A program made the translations under genes and the position numbers. Positions 1-5,940 of a DNA stretch of 8,242 nucleotides are shown here, piece after piece. Origin of the DNA: Clostridia bacterium. Its GTDB lineage: Bacteria; Bacillota; Clostridia; Peptostreptococcales; Anaerovoracaceae. Positions within the stretch are counted from its first letter, which is position 1; every line of letters starts with the position of its first letter. The notes below the pieces were generated by a model, which did not search any database, was not told the DNA's origin, and saw nothing but the letters and a program-made list of their open reading frames with translations. Location of the stretch: the NCBI GenBank assembly GCA_900754805.1, contig CAAEEE010000206.1:1-8242 (forward strand), given 5' to 3'.

Positions 1-1
1 C

Positions 2-730
2 GACTTTGCTTCCGACATTGAGGACCAAATCCGTCTTTTTTCGGACAAATGGCCGCGCGCCAAATATCTCGCCTACTTCCAAAATCATACGAATACCTAT
101 GCGCCCGTATCCGAGCTGCGGGAAAAGTATTACACAATTCTTGCAAACCCGAAAATCGAAGGACTTGTCATCGGCACCCGTCCCGACTGCCTGTCCGAAG
201 AAGTTTTGGATTTACTGTCGGAAATCAATTATACGCATTTTTTATGGGTGGAACTTGGGCTGCAGACCATTCACGATGAAACTGCTCGCCTCATCAACCG
301 CTGTTACGATTTAAGCGTTTTTGATGATGCAATGCGTCGTTTGTCTGCGAGAGGAATTAAAGCGGTCGTACACCTCATTTTAGGGCTTCCCGGAGAAAGC
401 AGGGAGCAGATTTTAGATTCTGTACGCTATGTTGCTTCCCTGCCCGAGCTTTTCGGCATGAAGCTCCATCTTCTGAATATAGTAAAAGGCTCGCAGATGG
501 AGTTTACTTACCCCGACTACCAGCCTTTCGCTTCAATTGAAGAATATGTAAATTTAGTTGTGGACTGTCTGGAAATCATACCGCCCGAGGTCACAATTCA
601 CCGCTTGACAGGCGATGCGCCGCGCTCCATTTTAATCAACCCTCCTTGGAGTTTCAATAAACGCACGATTCTCAACGGCATCAATGACCGTCTGAATCTG
701 CTGGACAGCTGGCAGGGCAAACGATTATAG
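2..730 (+). CDS. YhcC-type radical SAM protein (TIGR01212 family), 5' end cut by window
   Basis: The reading frame is open from base 2 to the TAG at 728-730, giving 242 residues of a protein that is about 310 long in E. coli YhcC. The N-terminal part with the cysteine motif that would bind the 4Fe-4S cluster lies outside the window. What remains matches the family core: KYLAYFQNHTNTYAPV near residues 21-36, GTRPDC at 58-63, ELGLQT at 84-89, HLILGLPGE at 124-132, HLLNIVKGS at 156-164 and HRLTGDAPR at 200-208. These lie in the radical SAM barrel and its C-terminal extension, so a cytosolic S-adenosylmethionine-dependent enzyme is expected. The reaction and substrate of this family are not established to my knowledge. 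An internal TTG at 206 could be mistaken for the start, but conserved sequence continues upstream of it. The gene converges with the mgtC-like gene. Family assignment is firm; function is unknown. Confidence 0.93.
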   Translation, partial: DFASDIEDQIRLFSDKWPRAKYLAYFQNHTNTYAPVSELREKYYTILANPKIEGLVIGTRPDCLSEEVLDLLSEINYTHFLWVELGLQTIHDETARLINRCYDLSVFDDAMRRLSARGIKAVVHLILGLPGESREQILDSVRYVASLPELFGMKLHLLNIVKGSQMEFTYPDYQPFASIEEYVNLVVDCLEIIPPEVTIHRLTGDAPRSILINPPWSFNKRTILNGINDRLNLLDSWQGKRL

Positions 731-735
731 GATCT

Positions 736-781
736 GCCGCTTCCTGCCTGCGGCCTGATGCCACACGGTTCGGCTCAGGTC
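736..781 (+). terminator. Possible stem-loop terminator between convergent genes, no T-tract
   Basis: The 44-base gap between the two convergent stop codons contains two overlapping inverted repeats. The larger pairs 752-758 with 775-781 and then 760-762 with 772-774. That is about ten base pairs including one G-U pair, with a one-base bulge at 759 and a nine-base loop. A smaller alternative pairs GCCGC at 736-740 with GCGGC at 750-754. No run of T follows on either strand, so this is not a canonical intrinsic terminator. It also overlaps the stop codon of the mgtC-like gene. It may help end or protect transcripts from either side, but this is weak. Confidence 0.3.
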
Positions 782-1467
782 AGTTCCTCGACATAATGCA
801 CGCCTTCGAGGCTGCGAATATCGTGAAGAATCATCTTATGATTTTCCCGTTTCATCAAATCAATGCGGACTCGAAGCACGATGTCGCCCTCCACAAGCGG
901 CTGCTCTTTTCTGCGCTCGATGGAATTGACTTCATAGTCCTCACCTTTGATGAAATTCAAAAGTGCTTCCACCTTTTTCGGCTCAAGTTCGATGTAAAGC
1001 TCTGCCGTTCTAGTGTGATTTTCGACATAAATCGTCATGTAATTCATGTAATAAGTCGTAAAAATCATCAGTATGAAGCAGACCAGTGCCGCCCAAATAA
1101 AGCCGGCACCCACAGCAATTCCCATCGCTGCTGTAACCCAAAGTCCTGCCGCAGTCGTAAGCCCCCTTACCTGCCTGCGATCCGTAACGATAATCGTTCC
1201 GGCGCCGAGGAAACCGATGCCGCACAAAAGCTGGGCCGGGATTCTGGCAACGTCCGCTGAATAATTTGAAAGTTCTGACAGATACAGCCCTGTAATCGTT
1301 GCAAGTGCCGAGCCGAGGCATACCAGCGCGAAAGTTCGAATGCCCGCCGCGTATCTTTTATTCGCTCTTTCAACTCCTACAAGACTTCCTAAAAGCGTTG
1401 CAAGTACCAGCCTGAGTGCTACCGAAAGCGTATTTAATTCTGTGAAAAAATCCAGTATCTTTTCCAT
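775..1467 (-). CDS. MgtC/SapB-family inner-membrane protein
   Basis: A 230-residue protein, close to the usual length of MgtC. The N-terminal two thirds (about residues 14-142) is hydrophobic, with about five membrane segments. It carries the family signatures GSLVGVERANK (27-37), AGIRTFALV (41-49), GIGFLGAGTI (83-92) and the glycine- and alanine-rich GLTTAAGLWVTAAMGIAVG (102-120). The C-terminal part (about 155-229) is soluble and has an ACT-like alternation of strands and helices, as in MgtC proteins. Family members are linked to survival at low magnesium, to intracellular growth in pathogens and to modulation of ATP synthase. Many homologues in commensal Firmicutes have no tested role, so magnesium transport should not be assumed. 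It is the last gene of the tdk unit, starting five bases after the stop of the upstream gene and sharing its ribosome binding site with that gene. Family assignment is strong; role is open. Confidence 0.92.
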   Translation of the reverse strand: MEKILDFFTELNTLSVALRLVLATLLGSLVGVERANKRYAAGIRTFALVCLGSALATITGLYLSELSNYSADVARIPAQLLCGIGFLGAGTIIVTDRRQVRGLTTAAGLWVTAAMGIAVGAGFIWAALVCFILMIFTTYYMNYMTIYVENHTRTAELYIELEPKKVEALLNFIKGEDYEVNSIERRKEQPLVEGDIVLRVRIDLMKRENHKMILHDIRSLEGVHYVEELT

Positions 1468-1472
1468 TTCTG

Positions 1473-3413
1473 TTATCCTTTAGTCTTAACCTGAATTTTT
1501 GTAAAAGGCGTATACAGCATTTTGCCGCAGACAATTCTTACTCCTCTTACTTTATACCAATAGGTCGTATTTGGTGACACTTCTTTCGTGTTTAGGTAAT
1601 AAAGCTTTTTTGAATCAGATGTCGTATAAAGCTTCTTATATCCGGATGACTTTTTCGCTGAACGCCAAATCTGATAATAATCCACCGCAAATCCCGATGC
1701 TGATTTTTTCCAGCTAAGCTTGACCCTCTTATTCGTAGTTTCTGCCTTTAAATCAATAATTTCCGTCTTTGCAAGTCCCAGGCTGTATTTCTGAATCTGC
1801 GCGATTGTATCCTCTTCGGTCATGGCTTTAACCGTAAGCGTGCAGACCTTCTGTGCCGCTGCGTAGTTGTCTGTTTCCGAGGCTTTAACAGTAATCTTCG
1901 CAGTGCCGGCTCCGACCACGCGGACCTGACCGCTTTCATCGACTGTCGCTACAGCAGGCGCATCGGAAGTATAACTCAGTTCGCCGTCTCCGCTTGTTGC
2001 AGCACTCAGATTAAAGCCCTTATCTGTTTCTTTTCTCGTATAATTCGTATATCTTGTAGTAATCGTCTGCGTTTTCTTTTCCGGCTTCTCCGGTTTCGTT
2101 ATGGTCGGTTTTTCTTCCTGCGTCGGTTTTGCGCAAGCCTTGGACGGCATATTTTCATAAACCGGAATCAGAAAAGTCATCGCAGAATCCAGCACGGAAG
2201 CATAACCGTTCCGAAGCGCTGCCGCTTCACTTTCCGCACCCTGCACATTCGTCATATACTGTCCCTGCCCGACGCTGTCTTCGCCGTTCATCACATTCCA
2301 TTTCTTGAAATAAAGCGTATTTTTATTGTTTTGTACATAGTTAATTCCGTAGAACTGCGCGCCGCCTGTAATGGCCTTGCGAATGCTGTCCCAAGGTCTT
2401 CCGTAAACGCCTTCCTGCGACGCATACCATAAGCCTCTGGTTACAGCGTCCATGCTGCCCTGTCTGTATGCGCCGATGTTGAAGTAATTATAGTAGCCTT
2501 CATAGCCGGAAACGGTTCCTGAAATTGAACCGCCTATGCCGTTTGAGCCCTGTTCCACCAAAATCATGGACGCCAGTACATACGGATTCACATCCGCCTG
2601 CGCCCCTGCCTGCATCAGAACTTCTGTATAAGTCGCACCCGGTTCATCCGCAAGTTCGCCTGCCATGAATGTTCCCGCAAGCAAATTGGATAGTCCGCGT
2701 TCAGACTGCGTACTCGCGTCATAAGAATGGGTAAGGAACTGGAAAATTCCTGTCTGGTTCAGGAAATTCCTCGGATCCATATAGTATTTGATAATTCCAT
2801 CGGACGCGCAGACCCATCCACCGCTGTCGTAGACGATATATTTATCCGTGTCCGCATCGTAAGCTCCCTGTGCCTTGGATTTCCACGCTGCCGGAGAACT
2901 TGAAGCGATAAGGCTTGTCCCGAGTTTGCTTTCTTTCGTAATGACCTCGCTCCAAGAAAGTCCGGTATGTGCTGCCCTGAAACTCCATTCCGGATACTGG
3001 GCATGAAGCTGTCTCAGATATTGTTTGTAGCTGTTTGGAAAGCCCTCACTGCTCAAACGATTTTCAAACGCCTCGTCGTTTTCATAAACCGCGTTGCTCT
3101 GCACCGCAATATAGCTTGCGGAGGAATAGCCTTTGCTGCCTGATTTATAGCTTATGTAGTACCATTTTCCGCCGTTTGTATCGGAAACCTCATCCAAAAT
3201 CGTGACTTCATCATTTAAGCTCACATAGCCCGTCGCGCTGTACTGTGTGCCTGGGCCGCTCCGTACAAATAAAGACGATGTTGTCACAATTCCTGTCTTC
3301 GCGGACGCAGCATCTGCCGTCTCCGCAAAGCCGAAGTAAAGAATTTCCACTAAAATCAGTAATAAAATCCCCACCATTACTGCATATATTTTTTGATTCT
3401 TTCTTAAACTCAT
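1473..3413 (-). CDS. Secreted SH3b–glucosaminidase–Ig-like–FN3 cell-wall protein
   Basis: A 646-residue exported protein. Residues 1-30 form a signal sequence (SLRKNQK, then a long hydrophobic stretch). Possible signal peptidase sites lie after ADA (35) or ASA (38). Then come a bacterial SH3 domain (about 40-104, with LFVRSGPGTQYSATGYV and WYYISYKSGSKGYSSASYI), a glucosaminidase-like domain (about 130-425), a Lys/Pro/Glu-rich linker (about 429-448), an Ig-like domain (about 449-530) and a C-terminal FN3-like domain (about 551-646, with KLSWKKS and YWYKVRGV). In the enzyme domain, Glu287 in ASMILVEQGSNG sits where GH73 glucosaminidases carry their catalytic glutamate. The predicted activity is cleavage of peptidoglycan glycan strands during growth or separation. 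There is no LPXTG motif or C-terminal membrane anchor, so wall retention would depend on the SH3 and beta-sandwich domains. GAGGAA six bases upstream supports the ATG at 3413 over an out-of-frame ATG at 3417. It follows tdk by 38 bases. Confidence 0.88.
   Translation of the reverse strand: MSLRKNQKIYAVMVGILLLILVEILYFGFAETADAASAKTGIVTTSSLFVRSGPGTQYSATGYVSLNDEVTILDEVSDTNGGKWYYISYKSGSKGYSSASYIAVQSNAVYENDEAFENRLSSEGFPNSYKQYLRQLHAQYPEWSFRAAHTGLSWSEVITKESKLGTSLIASSSPAAWKSKAQGAYDADTDKYIVYDSGGWVCASDGIIKYYMDPRNFLNQTGIFQFLTHSYDASTQSERGLSNLLAGTFMAGELADEPGATYTEVLMQAGAQADVNPYVLASMILVEQGSNGIGGSISGTVSGYEGYYNYFNIGAYRQGSMDAVTRGLWYASQEGVYGRPWDSIRKAITGGAQFYGINYVQNNKNTLYFKKWNVMNGEDSVGQGQYMTNVQGAESEAAALRNGYASVLDSAMTFLIPVYENMPSKACAKPTQEEKPTITKPEKPEKKTQTITTRYTNYTRKETDKGFNLSAATSGDGELSYTSDAPAVATVDESGQVRVVGAGTAKITVKASETDNYAAAQKVCTLTVKAMTEEDTIAQIQKYSLGLAKTEIIDLKAETTNKRVKLSWKKSASGFAVDYYQIWRSAKKSSGYKKLYTTSDSKKLYYLNTKEVSPNTTYWYKVRGVRIVCGKMLYTPFTKIQVKTKG
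1476..1481 (-). promoter_or_regulatory. Ribosome binding site of mgtC-like gene, inside upstream gene
   Basis: The minus strand reads AAAGGA eight bases before the ATG at 1467. These six bases are also the last lysine and glycine codons of the glucosaminidase gene, whose TAA is at 1473-1475. A ribosome finishing the upstream gene therefore uncovers or reloads at this site. This suggests translational coupling and fixes the start of the mgtC-like gene. Confidence 0.7.
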
Positions 3414-3451
3414 CCATGTTTCCTCTTTTTCTGTTTGTTTTATTTATTTGG

Positions 3452-4036
3452 CTATTTATCCGGTCCGAGTCTCCCATCATTGTAATGCTTGCGGCAAAGC
3501 GAAACATACATGTCATTGCCGCCGACCACAATCTGCTCACCCTGTTTTACAAACTGTCCGTCCACAATTCTTGCTACCATCGTCGCCTTGCGTCCGCACC
3601 AGCAGATTGTCTTGATTTCTTCGATTTTATCCGCATAAATCAGCATATAATAAGAACCCTCGAAAAGCTCGTTCCTGAAGTCGTTTTTCAGCCCGTAAGC
3701 AAGCACCGGAACATCGAAGCTGTCCACAATTTCAACCAGTTCCTGAACATGATGCTTTTTGAGGAACTGGCACTCGTCAATCAGTACGCAGTCAATTTTC
3801 TGCTTTTCGTTTTTGCGCATAAACAATTCCAAAATATTCGTGTCATCTCCCACAATCGTCGCTTCCCTCTGTATTCCGATTCTGGAGGTCACAACCCCTG
3901 TCCCGTATCGGTTGTCGATTGACGGAATCAGCGTCAGAACATGTTTTCCTCTTTCCTCGTAATTGTATGCAACTTTAATCAGTTCAATGGACTTTCCGGC
4001 GTTCATTGTGCTGTATCTATAGTATAACTGTGCCAT
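3452..4036 (-). CDS. tdk: Thymidine kinase (type II)
   Basis: A 194-residue cytosolic enzyme that phosphorylates thymidine to dTMP with ATP, in pyrimidine salvage. The P-loop is STMNAGKS (9-16). DECQF (87-91) supplies the Walker B aspartate and the catalytic base Glu88. The lasso region ends in [19 protein letters not shown] (167-185). Zinc ligands are the CxC pair Cys145/Cys147 in CWCGRK plus Cys181 and His184. The sequence resembles the E. coli form of the enzyme (MNAGKS P-loop, CxCGRKA zinc site) more than the short forms with a GPMFSGKT P-loop. Length is normal for the family (about 190-205). The ATG at 4036 has AAAGGAG five bases upstream. It is the first gene of its transcription unit and lies behind a terminator, a probable promoter and a leader hairpin. 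The downstream wall-hydrolase and mgtC-like genes have no obvious biochemical link to it. Confidence 0.97.
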   Translation of the reverse strand: MAQLYYRYSTMNAGKSIELIKVAYNYEERGKHVLTLIPSIDNRYGTGVVTSRIGIQREATIVGDDTNILELFMRKNEKQKIDCVLIDECQFLKKHHVQELVEIVDSFDVPVLAYGLKNDFRNELFEGSYYMLIYADKIEEIKTICWCGRKATMVARIVDGQFVKQGEQIVVGGNDMYVSLCRKHYNDGRLGPDK

Positions 4037-4041
4037 CGGCG

Positions 4042-4048
4042 CTCCTTT
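4042..4048 (-). promoter_or_regulatory. Strong ribosome binding site of tdk
   Basis: The minus strand reads AAAGGAG five bases before the tdk ATG. Just upstream, the leader contains CCTT (4051-4054 on the plus strand reads AAGG), which could pair with the AAGG of this site across a three-base loop. That would partly mask it if formed. The pairing is only four base pairs, so it is suggestive at best. Confidence 0.6.
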
Positions 4049-4054
4049 CTAAGG

Positions 4055-4078
4055 TCCGGCGCGGCAGATCCGCGCGGA
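4055..4078 (-). promoter_or_regulatory. GC-rich hairpin in the tdk leader
   Basis: The arms TCCGGCGCGG (4055-4064) and CCGCGCGGA (4070-4078) pair with a single-base bulge and a five-base loop (CAGAT). This gives about nine mostly G-C pairs in the RNA. The element lies between the probable -10 box and the tdk ribosome binding site, in an otherwise AT-rich gap. It has no T-run after it, so it is not a terminator. It could stabilise the 5' end of the transcript, act as an operator for a protein, or influence translation of tdk. The structure is seen in the sequence; its role is inference. Confidence 0.4.
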
Positions 4079-4090
4079 ATGTATACATCT

Positions 4091-4119
4091 ATTTTAATAG
4101 AAAATCGCAAGAAAAGCAA
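4091..4119 (-). promoter_or_regulatory. Probable sigma-A promoter of the tdk unit
   Basis: The minus strand has TAAAAT (4091-4096, one mismatch to TATAAT) preceded at 17 bases by TTGCTT (4114-4119, three matches to TTGACA). An alternative is TTGCGA (4105-4110) with TATACA (4080-4085) at a longer spacing of 19. Some promoter is expected here because the preceding dapF unit ends in a terminator at 4131-4172. Which pair is used cannot be decided by reading. Confidence 0.45.
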
Positions 4120-4130
4120 ATATTTAATGC

Positions 4131-4172
4131 AAAAACACCCGAATCGATGCGTTTTATCCCACCGATTCGGGT
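4131..4172 (-). terminator. Rho-independent terminator of the lysA–dapF unit
   Basis: A perfect ten-base-pair inverted repeat (ACCCGAATCG at 4137-4146 with CGATTCGGGT at 4163-4172, 16-base loop) starts 17 bases after the dapF stop codon. On the minus strand the stem is followed by GTTTTTGC, giving the U-tract for transcription leaving dapF. The plus strand has only A-rich sequence after the stem, so the element works in one direction. It separates the lysA–dapF unit from the tdk unit. Confidence 0.85.
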
Positions 4173-4188
4173 ATAAAAATAAGTAATT

Positions 4189-5034
4189 CTAAGGTAAAAG
4201 TTCTTCGTCCGTAACGACACCTTCCGCAACGATGTTGGTAGGTCCAGTAAGAAAAATATCCTTCACACTGCCGTTTTTGAAATCTTTTTTGATTGCGATA
4301 AACAATTCTCCCCCGGGCACACTTACATGCACATCGTTTCCGCTTACAAGATTTTTTTCCGTAAGAACCGCTGCAACGCTTCCGGTGCCTGTGCCGCAGG
4401 CCATAGTAAAGTCCTCAACGCCTCGCTCGTATGTGAGTTCTGTGAGAGTGTCCCTTCCGGTTATCTCGTAAAAATTCACATTGGCACCCTTTGGAAACTT
4501 TTTATTGTATCGGAGTTCCTTGCCGAGATGTCTCAGTTCCTCTTTATCCATGGTTGACAGTCCCGGAATTTCCATTACGACATGCGGCAGACCCGGATTT
4601 CCGAGTTCAACGTACGAATAGGTTCTTTCGATTCCGTCAACGGTAATTTTCTCGTCGATATTGATTTTGCTGATGTCGTTTAATCTTATCCGATACTGTC
4701 TTTCATCAATTCTTTCCCCGATTACAAGACCGGCGGTTGTTTCCACGCGCTGCGTAATTCCTGCAAGGCCGTTTTCGTACCCATACCTTGCTATGCATCT
4801 GGCACCGTTTCCGCACATTTCACCGAGACTTCCATCGGCATTGTAAAAGCGCATCTTGTAGTCACCGCCCTCTGTAGGTGCATCCACAACCATAAGTCCG
4901 TCCGCTCCTATAGAAAGGCGTCTTGTGCATATTCGCTTCGCCAAAGTCCCAAGCTTTTCGACAGACAGCTTTTCTTCCATGTTGTTTATGATAATGAAGT
5001 CGTTGCCGGCTCCCTGCATCTTCGTGAATTTCAT
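4189..5034 (-). CDS. dapF: Diaminopimelate epimerase
   Basis: A 281-residue cytosolic enzyme that interconverts LL- and meso-diaminopimelate without a cofactor, the penultimate step to lysine and the source of meso-DAP for peptidoglycan. The start MKFTKMQGAGNDF is the classic N-terminus. The two catalytic cysteines are Cys74 in GEMCGNGARC and Cys213 in MACGTGTGS. Other family segments are GADGL (43-47), NADGS (65-69), GNPGLPHVV (145-153) and YERGVEDFT (202-210). I chose the ATG at 5034 because GGGAGG lies nine bases upstream and the protein then begins at the conserved motif. The upstream in-frame ATG at 5055 would add seven unconserved residues and has no good binding site. It is the last gene of its unit, 30 bases after the M55 peptidase gene and just before the terminator. 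Length and both active-site residues are intact. Confidence 0.97.
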   Translation of the reverse strand: MKFTKMQGAGNDFIIINNMEEKLSVEKLGTLAKRICTRRLSIGADGLMVVDAPTEGGDYKMRFYNADGSLGEMCGNGARCIARYGYENGLAGITQRVETTAGLVIGERIDERQYRIRLNDISKINIDEKITVDGIERTYSYVELGNPGLPHVVMEIPGLSTMDKEELRHLGKELRYNKKFPKGANVNFYEITGRDTLTELTYERGVEDFTMACGTGTGSVAAVLTEKNLVSGNDVHVSVPGGELFIAIKKDFKNGSVKDIFLTGPTNIVAEGVVTDEELLP

Positions 5035-5043
5035 TCGCGTTTT

Positions 5044-5049
5044 CCTCCC
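5044..5049 (-). promoter_or_regulatory. Ribosome binding site that fixes the dapF start
   Basis: The minus strand reads GGGAGG in the 30-base gap after the M55 peptidase stop codon, nine bases before the ATG at 5034. It lies downstream of the alternative ATG at 5055 and so argues for the shorter protein. Confidence 0.75.
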
Positions 5050-5064
5050 AAACATCCTGACCGG

Positions 5065-5898
5065 CTAAAATCTCGAATCATAAAATTCGCTTGCCGCACG
5101 GAATATTACTTGTCTCATTTCCATATATTCCTTCATGCTTGCACATTTATATGCAACAGTCATAGGCCCTTTTCTGACGATTCCCTTGACTCTTTCCGCG
5201 CCGTCCGCCATGACGGTCTGCTGGAATGTGATTTCCATCGTAATTTCTTCCGGAATCTTTGCACACGCGACATTCTTCGCATTTTCTGCGGCTTTCTTTG
5301 CCTTGTCGTAAATCAAATCAAGGCCGGCTTTGCGAGGCAGGCACTTTGCCGAATATCGCCCTTGCGCATATTTCACAACTGCAATTTCCACTTCCGCACA
5401 GAATGCCTGTGCTTCCTTTTCCAAAGCGTCATCGCCGGATGCCATGATGAACGGAACCCCCTGTTCTGCAGCATAAAGCGCATTGATTCCGACTTCTCCG
5501 TATGCGGTGCCATTCACTTTCATCTCTCTTATGAGATACTGGTCATAGGTGTGGTCAAGCACAGCGTTCTGCGTTCCGAACATCGCGTGATGTCCCAAAA
5601 GGAGAAGCCCGTCATAACTTGAATCAATGCTGTGAACCATGGAATCCGGGCGGCAGTCTCCCCTGAGCAGAAACGCCCTTTCATCCAAAAGATCCACACG
5701 GATGTTTTGTGCGACTTCGTGTGAGTCACATACCAAAACTTCATCTGCGCCCGCATCAAACAGCCCTCTGACTGCTGCGTTGACTTCTTCGGTCATCAAA
5801 ATCCTGGCAGCCTCATAGCCGGGTTCCCCGGGGATGATTTCTCCCGGGGAAACGACTCCGTTTGTGCCTTCCAAATCTGCTGATATAAAAAATTTCAT
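5065..5898 (-). CDS. M55-family D-aminopeptidase (DppA-like)
   Basis: A 277-residue protein over the full length of the M55 metallopeptidase family, whose type member is B. subtilis DppA. That enzyme is a zinc decamer that removes D-alanine from the N-terminus of D-Ala-containing peptides. The expected metal ligands are in place: Asp8 and Glu10 in SADLEGTNG, His60 in CDSHE, His104 in LLGHHAMFG and Glu135 in AYGEVGINA. His116 in LDHTYDQ is near the position of the proposed catalytic histidine of DppA. There is no signal peptide, so it would act on imported peptides in the cytosol. It follows the NhaC-family transporter by 42 bases, with AAAGGA six bases before the ATG, and precedes dapF. In B. 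subtilis dppA sits with a dipeptide ABC importer; here the partner is a secondary transporter instead. Family and metal site are firm; D-Ala specificity is inferred. Confidence 0.92.
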   Translation of the reverse strand: MKFFISADLEGTNGVVSPGEIIPGEPGYEAARILMTEEVNAAVRGLFDAGADEVLVCDSHEVAQNIRVDLLDERAFLLRGDCRPDSMVHSIDSSYDGLLLLGHHAMFGTQNAVLDHTYDQYLIREMKVNGTAYGEVGINALYAAEQGVPFIMASGDDALEKEAQAFCAEVEIAVVKYAQGRYSAKCLPRKAGLDLIYDKAKKAAENAKNVACAKIPEEITMEITFQQTVMADGAERVKGIVRKGPMTVAYKCASMKEYMEMRQVIFRAASEFYDSRF

Positions 5899-5940
5899 TT
5901 TCTGTCCTTTCGTTTTACCGTTATCCTTTGCAAAGACAGA

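Noticed and set aside
796..1260. A 154-codon open frame on the plus strand opposite the mgtC-like gene
   Set aside because: The minus-strand frame carries the MgtC signatures and a proper ribosome binding site. This frame has no membrane pattern or motif.
3415..3417. Alternative ATG for the wall-enzyme gene or a small overlapping gene starting MDEFKKESKN
   Set aside because: It is out of frame with the wall enzyme and sits only two bases from the GAGGAA ribosome binding site. Its product has no recognisable feature, whereas the ATG at 3413 begins a normal signal peptide.
3245..3922. A 225-codon open frame on the plus strand, opposite tdk and the start of the wall-enzyme gene
   Set aside because: It lies antisense to the clearly conserved thymidine kinase and signal-peptide region, shows no recognisable motif, and spans two genes and their gap. 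It is a shadow frame.
5035..5055. A longer dapF start at 5055 adding seven residues
   Set aside because: The GGGAGG ribosome binding site lies between the two ATGs, and the conserved N-terminus begins at the ATG at 5034.
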